Below are positions 1 through 12,162 of a DNA stretch of 64,000 nt, piece after piece (the first letter of the stretch is position 1; every line of letters starts with the position of its first letter). Both the position numbers and the translations under genes were made by a program. The DNA comes from Aalborgiella sp963841045 (GTDB lineage Bacteria; Pseudomonadota; Gammaproteobacteria; Burkholderiales; Burkholderiaceae_C). The DNA is taken from the NCBI GenBank assembly GCA_963841045.1, contig CAWJBD010000006.1, forward strand, positions 1 to 64,000, read 5' to 3'. The notes below the pieces were generated by a model. The model had not been told where the DNA came from and did no database searches. It worked only from the letters and a program-made list of their open reading frames with translations.

Positions 1-65
1 CCACGCATTGCTCAACGGAAATGTTTCGTTTGACATGGAAAAAATGAATGCGATGGACATTGGTA

Positions 66-618
66 TTATTCGGATTGATACAAAGGGTCGATGCTGTACA
101 ACAGCGTTTTCATGACCAGCACCATATCGGCACGCTCACGCGCATCAACAGACAACACCGTAGCGGGGAAATTAAGTGATTTCAATGCATTTGAAACTGC
201 ACTGCGAACTGCATTGTCTCTGTCAAGATCTGTCTTCTGTGTGCGTAATGCCCACAACAACCACTGTTGCAGTCTATGATCTTTTTCAATGCATTAACGT
301 AGGCATGCAAATCGCCTTCAGGATCTGGCGAGCTACCGTCTAATAACAAGACCAAGCCCAATGCGTTTTCTGACAAGATATCCCACATGAAATCAAATCG
401 CTCTTGTCCTGGTGTGCCATACAAACGCACTTTGTCGCCATTCGCCAGATTCATCACACCATAGTCCATCGCTACGGTGGTTTGATGCTTCAGATTCTTC
501 ACATCATCTGTTGCAACCGCCTCCGTAGAGACAACATCAATGTCAGATAGCGTTTTAACTGCACGCGTCTTTCCTGAGCCGACGGGGCCTGCGAAACTAT
601 TTTATAAACTGATGCCAT
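66..618 (-). pseudogene. MglA-like small GTPase (frameshifted)
   Basis: Read across two frameshifts this is a small Ras-like GTPase of the bacterial MglA type, about 184 residues. The P-loop GPVGSGKT lies just after the ATG at 618, and a switch-II/G3-like segment YGTPGQERF follows. The first break is near 592, where one extra T would join KIV to FAGPVGSGKT. The second is near 255-275, after which the frame continues to the stop at 66. Such GTPases usually work with a Roadblock/LC7 protein acting as co-GTPase or GAP, and one lies at the head of this same-strand gene run. MglA homologues set cell polarity or motility, but the role here is inferred. Whether it is a true pseudogene or a sequencing artefact cannot be told from the window; artefact is more likely. 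Confidence 0.72.
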
Positions 619-644
619 AAATGAAATAACGATTAAGAGCGTGG

Positions 645-1572
645 TTAATTTTGAAAATGCAGGTCAAAAAGTTTGTCCAATAATGATCGAAGGAAGCTGC
701 GGCTGCGTGCAGGTTTATGTGTGAATACAGGCAAGCTCTCTGGTTTTGACTTTTCAATTGGGTTGGTCGTTGTCAAAACTGTGGCCATGCCAGAAGACAA
801 TGCGCAGCATACAAATAATGCAATCAACTGCGAGTTTTTCTTGGGAAACAGTGACTGCAAACCTTTGAGCGTTTGTGGCTGTCGCATGCACAACAATGAC
901 AGTTGAATATATAAATCAGGCATGCCATGTATGCGTGTGAAATTTGGAAACCGATTCAGCTGAAATCGGACATCTACGTTGGGAAGCAGCGGCTTGTCAC
1001 GCATCACATAAAACACCAATCGCCACACTTCGGCATCCAATGCTTTGCGTTTGTCTGACTGGTCCGAGAGCTTAATTCCAATGCGCGCTTTTTTGGTGTG
1101 TCATCGGATATTTGAAGCACCGTTGCGAGTTTCACCATCATCTCATGATTAATCATGCGGGACACCAATGCTTTTGAAACGTTACTGGCAACCCAATTCT
1201 CAATAGGACAGAAAACAGTTGTCTCTGGCGCGGTGTCTGATACGCAGTTCGGTAGATTTGGGGTACAAAAGACATTGGTAAGTCAACGCGAGGTAATGAT
1301 TTTCTTTGAGTTCTGGCGCTGCTGCTATTAAATACGCGTAATTGAATTCGGTCAGGTAAATGGCGTAACGGCTGGTAGCTGAGCACCATTACCTAACGAA
1401 TTCGCAAGTGACTGTTCATTTGAAATTGGCGGCCTTTTAGCGATGGCCCCCCCCAACGTCCCATACCCTTGCGGGCTAATTCACTGGTGTCAGTCACTAT
1501 ATCGGCAAGAGTTTCTAAAATCGTAATTTTCCAGCTTTTGCGTTGCATGATTGTCTGCATTTTTTTCTGCAT
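645..1572 (-). pseudogene. unrecognised protein of the Roadblock-GTPase operon (several frameshifts)
   Basis: I do not recognise this gene. Its coding signal is scattered over three frames but joins into one protein of about 310 residues. The N-terminus begins MQKKMQTIMQRKSWKITIL. A break falls at a run of eight C at 1447-1454, another near 1200, and another at a T run near 1090-1096, where adding one base joins DDTPKK to ARIGIKLSDQ. A smooth C-terminal stretch of about 130 residues ends at 645. It contains the hydrophobic segment LIALFVCCALSSGMATVL, possibly membrane-associated. It ends 26 nt before the GTPase start and begins 48 nt after the preceding gene, so it belongs to the same transcript. 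A TTG at 1584 is an alternative start. Confidence 0.45.
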
Positions 1573-1620
1573 GTTGCGTGTCAAATTGATTGATTACAGG
1601 CAAATTCGAACTTTGAGATT

Positions 1621-2027
1621 TCAGTCATTCTGGCGGTGCAAGTCCTTCATGGCTTCGCGCAAAATGGTGGTTGATATCGGATGTTGAACCGTTAAACAGT
1701 GTGCTGCTGTATGCACCTGGCAATCTTGCAGCATCACAGAATTTAACCAACCGCCTCCGCTACCCGGCGGTATGAAAATCAGTGCAGGACGTGATTGGAT
1801 AACTTGCTTCAGCGCCATTTCACGCTCTGCGGTACAGCGTGAATATCCTATGCCTAAAAGGTCAATCATGCACAAATCATAGTCACGCATCTCACGCGGA
1901 ATCTCGCCCAGGCGGCCGTCATGTTTCTCTCTATACGGGCATATTCGGGCTCGTTCCACACGACTGAAGCCAGCATTTCTACCGCTATGGCTGAGCCACG
2001 CGATAAGCCTATGAGCAATATCTTCAT
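1621..2027 (-). pseudogene. small receiver-like protein of unknown function (frameshifted)
   Basis: The start at 2027 overlaps the upstream stop by ATGA, a sign of translational coupling. The product, about 135 residues, begins MKILLIGLSRGSAIAVEML. After a frameshift near 1890-1920 it continues REMRDYDLCMIDLLGIG and PALIFIPPG. The alternation of hydrophobic strands with an Asp after the third strand recalls a response-regulator receiver fold. However, the conserved lysine of a true receiver is not obvious, and no output domain follows. It may be a degenerate receiver or another Rossmann-like fold. It lies in the middle of the Roadblock-GTPase operon, so a signalling partner role is plausible but is inference only. 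Confidence 0.42.
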
Positions 2028-2623
2028 GACTCTGTTGCCACCATTTCAAGTTGATCTCCTACAGCTTCCCATGCGGCAGGCAAATCATCAAGCTGTTGCA
2101 ACAAGCTTCGTCGCGCCAACAAAAACGCAAGTTTGTCTTGGCAGACGGTGCCACGTATGTTCAAAAAACGCATTTTGTGTCGCCACATCATGTTCGTGCC
2201 ATGCTTTCACTGCGTTTTGTGCATGTAATCGCGAATCGTCTGTGTTGCACCTCATTGTGCGTCTAGGCATGTCAGGTTATGCGACTGGGCTATCACACTC
2301 CATCTTGTTGCCAGCGCGTTACTTAGCGGTAATACCGGATTTGCAATGTATGGTTTCAGTTTAGTGACAAGTAAAGGATTGAGCCGATCTTGTACAAAGC
2401 TCAAAGCTGCTTGTCGGTCAACTTCGGTTGCAGGTATACACCCTAGCAACATATCGACCAATGCGCCTTGAATTGGCTCAGAGCCAGGCAGATGCATAGC
2501 AGCTTGCAAGCGTGATTGATGCAGAACGACGTTGTTTCTGTCTTTGATAACTAGGCGGCTCAGTTTCTAAATCGTCACGCGCGACTCTAAAGAAGCCTGC
2601 GCTAAGTCACCAAAGTTTGGCAT
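2024..2623 (-). pseudogene. unrecognised protein downstream of the Roadblock gene (frameshifted)
   Basis: The protein begins MPNFGDLAQASLES 20 nt after the Roadblock stop. After two frame changes near 2540-2580 it continues LVIKDRNNVVLHQSRLQAAM and then an uninterrupted stretch containing PATEVDRQAALSFVQDRL. A further break lies near 2200-2260, and the C-terminus LLQQLDDLPAAWEAVGDQL ends at the TGA overlapping the next start. Assembled length is about 200 residues, with helical, Leu-rich composition. No family was recognised. Position and coupling make it part of the same signalling operon. Confidence 0.4.
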
Positions 2624-2643
2624 TTTGCTAATGGATACTTTGT

Positions 2644-3006
2644 TTAAATTAACCGCGCTAATGATTCTGCCGCACGCTTCATATCCAAGAATATCAAGCC
2701 CAGTTTAGCGTTTTGCTTAGCCAAAACAGTTAATACCGCCTCGGTGCCAGAAGCACTCAAGATCACAAAGCCACGTTCACCTTGCAACAAAATACGTTGC
2801 AATGAACCACGGGCCAGTTCTTTGGCTGCACGGTCACCCAACGACAGTAAAGCCGCTGTCATGGCACCCACGCGGTCTTCATCCATGCCTTGGGCAAGGC
2901 GAAGCCATCATCAAAAGCCGTCAGTTGATATCAAAGCAGATGCTTCAATATCGGCTGTTCAGCCGTTCAAGTCATTTAATATTTGTTGTAGTTGGTTGTT
3001 ACGCAT
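2644..3006 (-). pseudogene. Roadblock/LC7 domain protein (MglB-like)
   Basis: The C-terminal 80 residues are a clear Roadblock/LC7 domain: DEDRVGAMTAALLSLGDRA, then GERGFVILSASGTEAVLTVL, then KLGLIFLDMKRAAESLARL. The N-terminus MRNNQLQQILNDLNG and ADIEASALISTDG are readable upstream, but there is an in-frame TGA at 2961-2959 and a frame change near 2890-2920, where two short homopolymers look one base short. Roadblock proteins dimerise and regulate the nucleotide cycle of MglA-type GTPases. A matching GTPase gene lies at the end of this operon, supporting a co-regulator pair. It is the first gene of the run, so the promoter should lie in 3007-3200. Confidence 0.72.
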
Positions 3007-3229
3007 GTTTACTTATTTATTAACTAATTACTAAATTATCAATTTGACTGTATCGTTTCATATTTGATTTTAGAGTTTAAGATTTATAAGTCTTTGGTAT
3101 TAACAATTGAAACAAATGCATTCCGCCAACTAATGCACACCTGAGAACTTTATTGCAACAAATATTTACTGCAATCAATCATGCGAAAATGCGTGGTTAC
3201 AACCATTTCACAAACAAGCGCAGGTTTTT

Positions 3230-4335
3230 ATGGACGCAGAACAAATTAACAGCATAGGTAGCCATTTGGCTCGACTTGACCGTTCGAACACTGGATTTAC
3301 GGGGGTATCTTTGACTACGCTGCCAAAGCCGAACGTCTAAGAACCGTTAACGCATCGCTTGAAGACCCCAAGGTCTGGGACGACAGCAAAAAAGCCCAAG
3401 AGTTGGGGCAAGAAAAAAAAGCGCTGGATGGCGTGGTGGGCACGCTCGATAGCCTGACCAACGAACTGGCCGACAACACCGAGCTGTATGACATGTCCAA
3501 GGCCGATGGCGATGAGGCTGGCCTCATGACCATCGAAGATGAGACCGCCAAGCTCACGGCCATCATCGAGCAGCTCGAATTTCGTCGCATGTTCAATAAC
3601 CCGGCAGATCCGCTGCCGTGCTTTTTGGATATTCAAGCCGGCGCAGGTGGCACCGAAGCCTGCGACTGGGCCAGCATGTTGCTGCGCCAGTACCTGAAGT
3701 ACGCCGAGCGCAAAGGTTTTAAAACCACCATCGAGGACGAAACCGCGGGCGACACGGCAGGCATCAAAGGTGCGACCATCAAGATTGAAGGCGAATACGC
3801 TTTTGGTTTGCTGCGTACCGAAACCGGTGTGCATCGCTTGGTGCGCAAGAGTCCGTTTGATTCATCTGGCGGGCGGCACACCTCGTTTGCCTCGGTGTTT
3901 GTTTACCCCGAAATTGATGACTCGATTGAGATCGAGATCAACCCCAGCGATGTGCGCACCGACACCTTTCGCGCCAGTGGCGCGGGTGGCCAGCACATCA
4001 ACAAAACCGATTCAGCGGTGCGCTTAACGCACATCCCAACCGGCATCGTGGTGCAGTGCCAAGACGGGCGCAGTCAGCACGGCAACCGCGAAGTGGCCTG
4101 GAAGCGTTTGCGTTCGAAGTTGTACGACTTGGAAATGCGCAAGCAACAAGAAGAGCAACAAAAGCTGGAAGACACCAAAACCGATGTGGGCTGGGGGCAT
4201 CAAATCCGCAGCTACGTGCTGGACAATAGCCGCATCAAAGACTTGCGTACCAATGTCGAAACGTCTGCCACGCAAAAGGTGCTGGACGGCGATTTAGATT
4301 TGTTCATTGAAGCGAGTTTGAAGCAAGGCGTTTAA
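3230..4335 (+). CDS. prfB: peptide chain release factor 2, with programmed +1 frameshift
   Basis: RF2 recognises UAA and UGA in the ribosomal A site and triggers peptide release. The GGQ catalytic loop is present (ASGAGGQHINKTDSAVRLTH), as is the N-terminal helical domain; total length of about 368 residues fits the family. The start at 3230 gives MDAEQINSIGSHLARL. The classical autoregulatory slip site is preserved at 3301-3315: a purine-rich Shine-Dalgarno-like GGGGG, then TAT CTT TGA C. Reading runs into the TGA at 3312-3314 unless the ribosome shifts +1 to GAC TAC. A separate one-base discrepancy near 3278-3285 lies before the slip site and is probably a sequence error, because the VRTLDLRGYL segment is in another frame. 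lysS, a frequent neighbour, does not follow here. Confidence 0.93.
3301..3315 (+). promoter_or_regulatory. prfB +1 programmed frameshift site
   Basis: The sequence GGGGGTATCTTTGAC matches the well-known prfB recoding signal. The G-rich stretch acts as an internal Shine-Dalgarno, CTT is the slippery P-site codon, and UGA is the poorly terminated stop that couples RF2 level to its own synthesis. The frame downstream of GAC continues without interruption to the gene end. Confidence 0.9.
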
Positions 4336-4370
4336 GCATTGCTCATCTTGGTATTGATTGAATAACTCAA

Positions 4371-4437
4371 TTGTTATATTTATAATAGCAGTATAGGCAA
4401 TCAATACGCCAGATACAGCTGAATTTTTCATATATTT
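4371..4437 (+). repeat. dispersed palindromic element, intergenic copy 1 (forward)
   Basis: A copy of the family described in the findings: an imperfect TTATA...TAATA hairpin, then core AGGCAATCAATACGCC and tail GATACAGCTGAATTTTTCAT. It fills most of the 105-bp gap between prfB and the TPR gene. Confidence 0.8.
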
Positions 4438-4440
4438 AGA

Positions 4441-5673
4441 ATGAAACAATTATCCATGCACAGCATACTGTCAAGAACCTTTGCAGCACTGTTTTTTAGC
4501 TTGTCCGGTTTGGCAGCCCAAGCTGCACCATTCACGCCTGCCAACGACAGCGATGTGGTGAACGTTTACCTTTGAGTGCCACAGACCCATCTGTGCGCAG
4601 GCTGCAATCCTTGCGCAAGCAATTGGATGCCAAACCGAATGATGTGAGTTTGCGACTGGAAATAGCCCGCCGCTATTTTGACTTGGCGATGGCGCAAGGC
4701 GATCAACGTTATGTGGGCTATGCGTCTGCTGCTCTGTCACCATTGGACAAAACACACCAAATACCAGCGCTTTGGCTGCAAACTATTGGCTCACCAAAGG
4801 CATGTTGCAGCAATACAGCCACAACTTTGAAGGCGCGTTAGACAGCCTAAACAAAGCCAGCCAAGCAGATACCCAATCTCCCGACCCCTATGCGTTAGGC
4901 GCGCCGCCATTCACATGGTGCAAGCCAACTATGTCACAGCGCAAACTGAATGCGATGCGCTCAAACCATTGTCCACACCATTATTCGCAACAGGTTGCAG
5001 CCAATACGTGAAGGCGCATTCTGGTGGTGCGGCGGGTTTGCAAAGCAGCATTTGACACTTTGCACGCCGCGGTTAAATCTGAGACGAATGCATCACCCGA
5101 GTTGATGTTGTGGGAATTAACGCGTTTGGCTGAGATGGCTATTCGCCTGAACCGGCCTGCCGAAGCGGATGCCTATTTTCAGCGCGCTTTGAAACTGGGT
5201 GTTACGGATCAATTTTTGCTGGGTTCGTATGCTGATTTTTTATTGACTCAAAACAAGCCAGATGCGGTCATTGAATTGCTGTCCAATTGGGAACGTTCTG
5301 ACATTTTGTTGTTCCGCGATTGGCATTGGCTGGCAAAGCCACAAAACATCCAAAAGCCACTGAATGGGCCAATACACTGCGCGACCGATTCAAGGAAGCA
5401 GCCCAACGCGGCGACAGGTTACACGAGCAAGAGGCTGCACGTTTTGAATTGGACATTGAAAACAAACCAAGCCAAGCACTGGCCTTGGCTGTCAACAACT
5501 ACAAACGGCAAAGAGAACCACGCGATGCACAAGTGCTACTGCGCGCAGCCCTCGCAGCCAAAGATGCAACCGCGGCTGAGCCCGCATTGACATGGTTAAA
5601 GCAAAATAATTACGAAGATGCCAATTTGAAAGCCTTGGCCGCTGACATTGCCAAGATTGGTGGTGGCAAATGA
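4441..5673 (+). pseudogene. exported tetratricopeptide-repeat protein (frameshifted)
   Basis: The start at 4441 gives a signal peptide (MKQLSMHSILSRTF, then a hydrophobic core ending LAAQAAPF). The rest lies in three frames. Segments such as LQSLRKQLDAKPNDVSLRLE, GMLQQYSHNFEGALDSL, LNRPAEADAYFQRALKLG and PSQALALAVNNYKRQREP are TPR-like helix pairs. Breaks are near 4560, 4760, 4905-4930, 5060 and 5320-5335. The assembled protein would be about 410 residues. Its stop overlaps the start of the HupE/UreJ-like gene (AAATGATG), so the two are translationally coupled and probably act together at the periplasmic face. The exact function is unknown. Confidence 0.68.
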
Positions 5674-6902
5674 TGATGAACATCTTTAAGCATCAAATTG
5701 GACTACAGCCGGCGTATTCATTGCCTAGATTGCTATCATTTTTGATAATCAGTGTCGCTGCATTGCTTGCTGCCTTAGCGTCCACCAACGCACACGCGCA
5801 CAAACCCAGTGACAGTTATCTGACCTTGACTGCGCAAGCCAATGGCTCAGACATCGCAGTTCGCTGGGACATTGCCTTGCGTGATTTGGATTACGTTTTA
5901 CAGTTAGACCGCGATAACGATGGCGCGTTGACTTGGGGCGAAGTTCGCAGCCGTGGTGACGACATCACCCAATATGCCACATCCAATTTGCAACTGTCTA
6001 ACAAAGATAAACCATGCGCAATGACAACCGCCACACCCATGCAGCTGGACCATCACAGCGATGGCACCTATGCGGTTCTCAGTCTGAGTGCAGCCTGTGG
6101 CGCTGCTATTTCTGAAGCAGTACAAGTCAAGTATTCGCTCTTGTTCGATGTGGACCCATCGCACCGTGGATTGTTGCAATGGATTCCACCGAACATGCCA
6201 GCCAAAGAGGGGCAAGAATCAGAAGCAATGTCTTTTGTGTTGGGCACCGAATCAGCAACGCAAAACTTGCCACTGCAAGCGCCCAGCCAGTGGCAGAGTT
6301 TCAAACAGTATGTGGTTGAAGGTGTGTGGCACATCTGGATAGGTTTTGACCATATTCTGTTTTTGCTCTCACTGCTGTTGCCTGCGGTATTGGTTTTCAA
6401 TCGAAGCGATGCGGTCAAGCACCTGCAAGCTGCGCCATCTTTTTGGGGCGCGTTCAAAGAGGTTCTGAAAGTCGTCACCGCATTCACTTTGGCGCATTCC
6501 ATCACCTTGACATTGGCCGCTTTGGGTTACATCAGCTTGCCATCACGCTTGGTTGAGTCGGTCATTGCGGCTTCCATCATCGTGGCGGCCATGAGCAATA
6601 TTCGAGGGAATCTGGACACCAAACGCTGGATCATGGCCTTTGGCTTTGGCTTGATTCATGGTTTTGGATTTGCATCCGTTCTGGCAGATTTGGGCTTGCC
6701 GCAAAACGCGCTCATCACTGCCCTCATTGGCTTCAATGTCGGTGTTGAACTGGGTCAACTCGCCATCGTTGCCGCATTTCTACCAGTCGCATTCTGGTTA
6801 CGTACAACCAAGTTTTACCAGGTTGGCGTTTTCAAATGGGGCTCTGTGTTGATTGCGTTAATGGCGCTGTATTGGTTTGTACAGCGGGCGTTTGATTTGT
6901 GA
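5670..6902 (+). CDS. HupE/UreJ-2 family membrane protein with an EF-hand-like loop
   Basis: A membrane protein of 410 residues. After an N-terminal signal-like segment comes a periplasmic domain of about 180 residues starting HAHKPSDSYLTLTA. It contains an EF-hand-like calcium loop, DRDNDGALTWGEV, near residue 78. The C-terminal half has about six hydrophobic helices with the family hallmarks GVWHIWIGFDHILFLLSLLL and GLIHGFGFASVL; His and Asp residues in these helices fit metal handling. HupE and UreJ relatives move nickel or cobalt, but this extended subfamily is uncharacterised and its substrate is unknown. The region encoding residues about 8-27 derives from a copy of the dispersed repeat (5696-5752), so the native signal peptide has been remodelled. 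It is coupled to the upstream TPR gene. Confidence 0.82.
   Translation: MMMNIFKHQIGLQPAYSLPRLLSFLIISVAALLAALASTNAHAHKPSDSYLTLTAQANGSDIAVRWDIALRDLDYVLQLDRDNDGALTWGEVRSRGDDITQYATSNLQLSNKDKPCAMTTATPMQLDHHSDGTYAVLSLSAACGAAISEAVQVKYSLLFDVDPSHRGLLQWIPPNMPAKEGQESEAMSFVLGTESATQNLPLQAPSQWQSFKQYVVEGVWHIWIGFDHILFLLSLLLPAVLVFNRSDAVKHLQAAPSFWGAFKEVLKVVTAFTLAHSITLTLAALGYISLPSRLVESVIAASIIVAAMSNIRGNLDTKRWIMAFGFGLIHGFGFASVLADLGLPQNALITALIGFNVGVELGQLAIVAAFLPVAFWLRTTKFYQVGVFKWGSVLIALMALYWFVQRAFDL
5696..5752 (-). repeat. dispersed palindromic element inside the HupE/UreJ-like gene
   Basis: The plus strand reads ATTGGACTACAGCCGGCGTA, then TTCATTGCCTAGATTGCTAT, so the element is in reverse orientation relative to the gene. 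It is translated as QPAYSLPRLLSFLII in the N-terminal signal region and leaves the frame open. Confidence 0.7.
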
Positions 6903-6921
6903 TGACGTCTTCAATTCACAC

Positions 6922-8491
6922 TTAAGCCAAACTGTCGCCGTATTCAGCCAAAGCCGTCAAAACTGCCAAGCCTTTAGCATCGGCGGTTTTCGACAGTTCG
7001 TTAAGTTGGGCGTAGAACACTTCCAGTGAACGTACACCACCCTGCCCGTCTTGTAAACATCCTGCACAGTGTTCGTACCAGCGCTCTTGTTCGTCCTCAT
7101 TCAGCACTTCAGGAAAGTTACGGGCTTTGTACCTGAAGTAAAGTTCCTCTAAACGTTCATCTTCAAAACCTGTGCGTGCATCAAATAGCTTGTCGGGTGT
7201 TAAGGCGATGAGCTGATTCAAACGGCGTCTGTCGTTGTTGCCGACAAAGCCGCCATACAGGTCTGCATCCACATCGGGAATCGTTTTTTCAACTTCAGGG
7301 CGTTTGAATATCTCAGCCCACATGGCGTTCATGTCGGGCAATTCGGTGGCTTTTTCGGCATGTTTCATTTGCAATGCCATGTCAATTCCCCATTGGCTGG
7401 CCATTTCAGGCGTGAGTGTTTTCAGACTGCTGATGACAACCGGCGACTTGTTCAGGTGTATGGTTTTGATCGGCAAGCGCGTCATGCCCTGTGGGCAATT
7501 CACTGGCTTTGGTGAACATGCGCAGGCGTATTTCATCTGTGCTCAAAGTGGCCAAGGTGCTCGGGTCTTCGCTCAAATCCCAGGCGATCAATTCATTCTT
7601 ATTCGTCGGGTGCATGGCCAGTGGAAACATGATGGCGATGCAGCCACGTTCTGCGGGAACATGCCAGAAACATGCAAAAACGGACGCGCATTTTGCAGCG
7701 TGGTAGGTAAACCCAACTCGGCCGCGACGCGGTCTTTTTTGTGCAGACTCAAGCAAAAATCAAACAGTTTGGGGTTGGTGTTTTTGATCAACCGCGCCAA
7801 ATCAATGGTCGCACGCACGTCTGACAAGCGCATCATGCGCGGCTTCATGCGCTAGCCCGTTGGCTTTGGTTAAATCTTCGAGTTTGAAGCTTGGTTTAGT
7901 TGAGTTGGGTAATTTTTCAGTGCTTTTTTGGCCTGTAGCCGGCGTATTTATTGCCTGAGCTGCTATATTATTTGTAGCATTATTGGATCTTTGGCACGAT
8001 TTATCTTCTGCAATTCTTCTTCTGATATTTCCTTCATTGGCCAGTTGACACCCGTCTGGCCGCAAGGCATAGGCGGTACGCACCACGTCCAGTCAAATCC
8101 CAACGGCCACAGTTGTTTTGCCACTCGCGTGCATAGGGGTCGCGCAGGTTGCGCCAGAGCATGAAGCGGGTGAATTCGTCGTCAAACCGAATGGTGTTGT
8201 AGCCCACGCCAATGGTGCCGGGTTCGAGCCAAGGCCGCCTCAATCTGAGCAGCAAATTCATGCTCAGGAATGCCGCGCTCTAGACAAACTTGCGGGGTGA
8301 TGCCGGTGATGAGGCAAGACGCAGGATCGGGCAAATAGTCAGGCGCAGGCTGGCAGTACAGCATGATGGGCTCGCCGATCACGTTCAAATCGGCGTCGGT
8401 GCGGATGGCGGCGAACTGCGCAGGGACGGTCAAGGCGCGGGTTGATGCCGAAGGTTTCGTAGTCGTGCCAAAGAAATGTGTGTGGAGCCAT
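6922..8491 (-). CDS. sbcB: exodeoxyribonuclease I (frameshifted, with repeat insertion)
   Basis: ExoI degrades single-stranded DNA 3-prime to 5-prime in recombination and mismatch repair. The start at 8491 gives MAPHTFLWHDYETFGINPR, carrying the first DEDD acidic residues. Further family segments are GVGYNTIRFDDEFTRFMLWR and FKLEDLTKANGLAHEAAHDA, with the SH3-like and C-terminal regions to 6922. Frame changes occur near 8435, 8190-8240, 8050-8090, 7810-7840, 7680-7700 and 7500. Just before the LTKANG segment the dispersed repeat is inserted in frame (7927-7985), adding NATNNIAAQAINTPATGQ in a surface region that is short in other ExoI proteins. This helps explain a length near 520 residues against about 475 in E. 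coli. It is convergent with the HupE-like gene. Confidence 0.85.
7927..7985 (-). repeat. dispersed palindromic element inside sbcB
   Basis: On the coding strand: AATGCTACAAATAATATAGC, then AGCTCAGGCAATAAATACGC and CGGCTACAGGCC. The orientation is forward, and the frame giving QAINTP is the same as in the glcE copy. Confidence 0.8.
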
Positions 8492-8572
8492 ATGTTGATA
8501 AGAGTGATGTAAAAAAGGGCTGGAAACCGAAGTTGCCAACCCTTTGAGTATCTGCGCCCATGAGATGGTGAT

Positions 8573-10924
<2,352 letters not shown>

Positions 10925-11094
10925 GCTGTTTCCTTAGGCCTAAATATGAAAAAAATTAAAAAACCACTGACACAATACAACTATAACTAATTTATCCTTG
11001 CAATACATATTTAACAAAGATAAATCGAATAGATCTGTTCAAGCCATTTGGGGCGTGCTTATCAATGTTCAAGATGTGCACGCTTAATTCTGGG

Positions 11095-11466
11095 TCACTC
11101 ATCAATAGGTTCTGCCACACATTGCAATGGGTGGCCGTTTTCCCGCGCTGCTAAGTGAACCTGCTCCACCTTGCTTACCGCCACATCTTTGCTGAAAACG
11201 CCACAAATAGCCTTACCTTCCAAATGGATTTTGAGCATGATTTGGGTGGCCGTTTCACGGTCTTTTTTGAACAAATCTTGCAAGACATAAACCACAAACT
11301 CCATTGGGGTGTAGTCGTCATTGAGCATCACCACTTGAAACATTTGTGGCGGCTTGGTCTTTTGCGGGACACGCTCCAATACTGTTGTGCCGCCATCGTC
11401 TTGCTTGGGCTTCGGCGCGAGATGTGGCTTGTTCGCAGGGGGTTTTGTAGGGTTTTTAGTCGCCAT
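11095..11466 (-). CDS. clpS: ClpS adaptor protein
   Basis: ClpS binds the ClpA N-domain and delivers N-degron substrates. The protein of about 123 residues has a disordered Lys/Pro-rich N-terminus followed by the diagnostic core VVMLNDDYTPMEFVVYVL, then DRETATQIMLKIHLEGKA and the end GHPLQCVAEPIDE. The start at 11466 (MATKNPTKPP) is preferred over the in-frame codon five residues upstream. The gap of 170 bp to clpA holds A/T-rich sequence with no gene. Confidence 0.95.
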   Translation of the reverse strand: MATKNPTKPPANKPHLAPKPKQDDGGTTVLERVPQKTKPPQMFQVVMLNDDYTPMEFVVYVLQDLFKKDRETATQIMLKIHLEGKAICGVFSKDVAVSKVEQVHLAARENGHPLQCVAEPIDE

Positions 11467-11495
11467 GAATAATTGTAGCAATTGCGAACATATTT

Positions 11496-12094
11496 TTACT
11501 TCAAGAAATGCGTGCGGTAATGTTCGAGTTCATCAATGGACTCATGCACATCCGCCAAAGCGGTGTGTTTTTGGTGCTTTTTGAATGACTTGTACACCTC
11601 AGGCCGCCAGCGTTTGGCCAGCTTCTTTCAAGGTACTCACATCAATGTTGCGGTAATGGAAGTAGGCCTCTAATTTAGGCATGTAATTCACCAAAAAACG
11701 CCGGTCTTGGCTGATGGTGTTGCCACACATGGGCGAATCCCCTTTGGGAACATATTTTTTTAGAAATGCCAGTATCTCCGCCTCAGCATCTGCTTCCGTC
11801 AGCGTGGATGCTTTGACTTTGTCAATCAATCCACTCTTGCCGTGCGTGCTTTTGTTCCACTTGTCCATGGCATCTAAATGGGCATCACTTTGGTGAATTA
11901 CAAGTACCGGTCCTTCGATGCGTGGCTCTAAATTTCGGGCCCGTGACGATGATGGCAATTTCGATTAAACGCTCTTTGTCGGGGTCTAAGCCAGTCATTT
12001 CGCAGTCTAACCAAATCAGGTTCTGGTCACTTTTGACCAATACTGTGGCAGATTCTTCGGGATTTTGTGTTTGTGATGGTGAATTTTTAGGCAT
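11496..12094 (-). CDS. orn: oligoribonuclease (frameshifted)
   Basis: Orn is a DEDDh 3-prime to 5-prime exonuclease that finishes RNA decay by cleaving very short oligonucleotides, including pGpG from c-di-GMP turnover. The motifs are LDCEMTGLDPDKERLIEIA (DxE), SDAHLDAMDKWN, CGNTISQDRRFL and HTALADVHESIDEL (H-x4-D). Two one-base shifts interrupt it: near 11935-11950 between IVTG and NLEPRIEG, and near 11622, after which LAKRWRPEVYKSFKKHQKH leads to the true end HFLK and TAA at 11496. The start MPKNSPSQ at 12094 is chosen; 12118 is possible. Confidence 0.93.
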
Positions 12095-12162
12095 GGCCTG
12101 AATTGTCGCGCATTTCAAGTAGACACAACGAATGACACAGAATCTTATTAAACTAGGGCGCT

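Noticed and set aside
1..65. Open minus-strand frame starting near 60 and leaving the window
   Set aside because: Only about 20 codons are visible, with no motif and in a very error-prone stretch.
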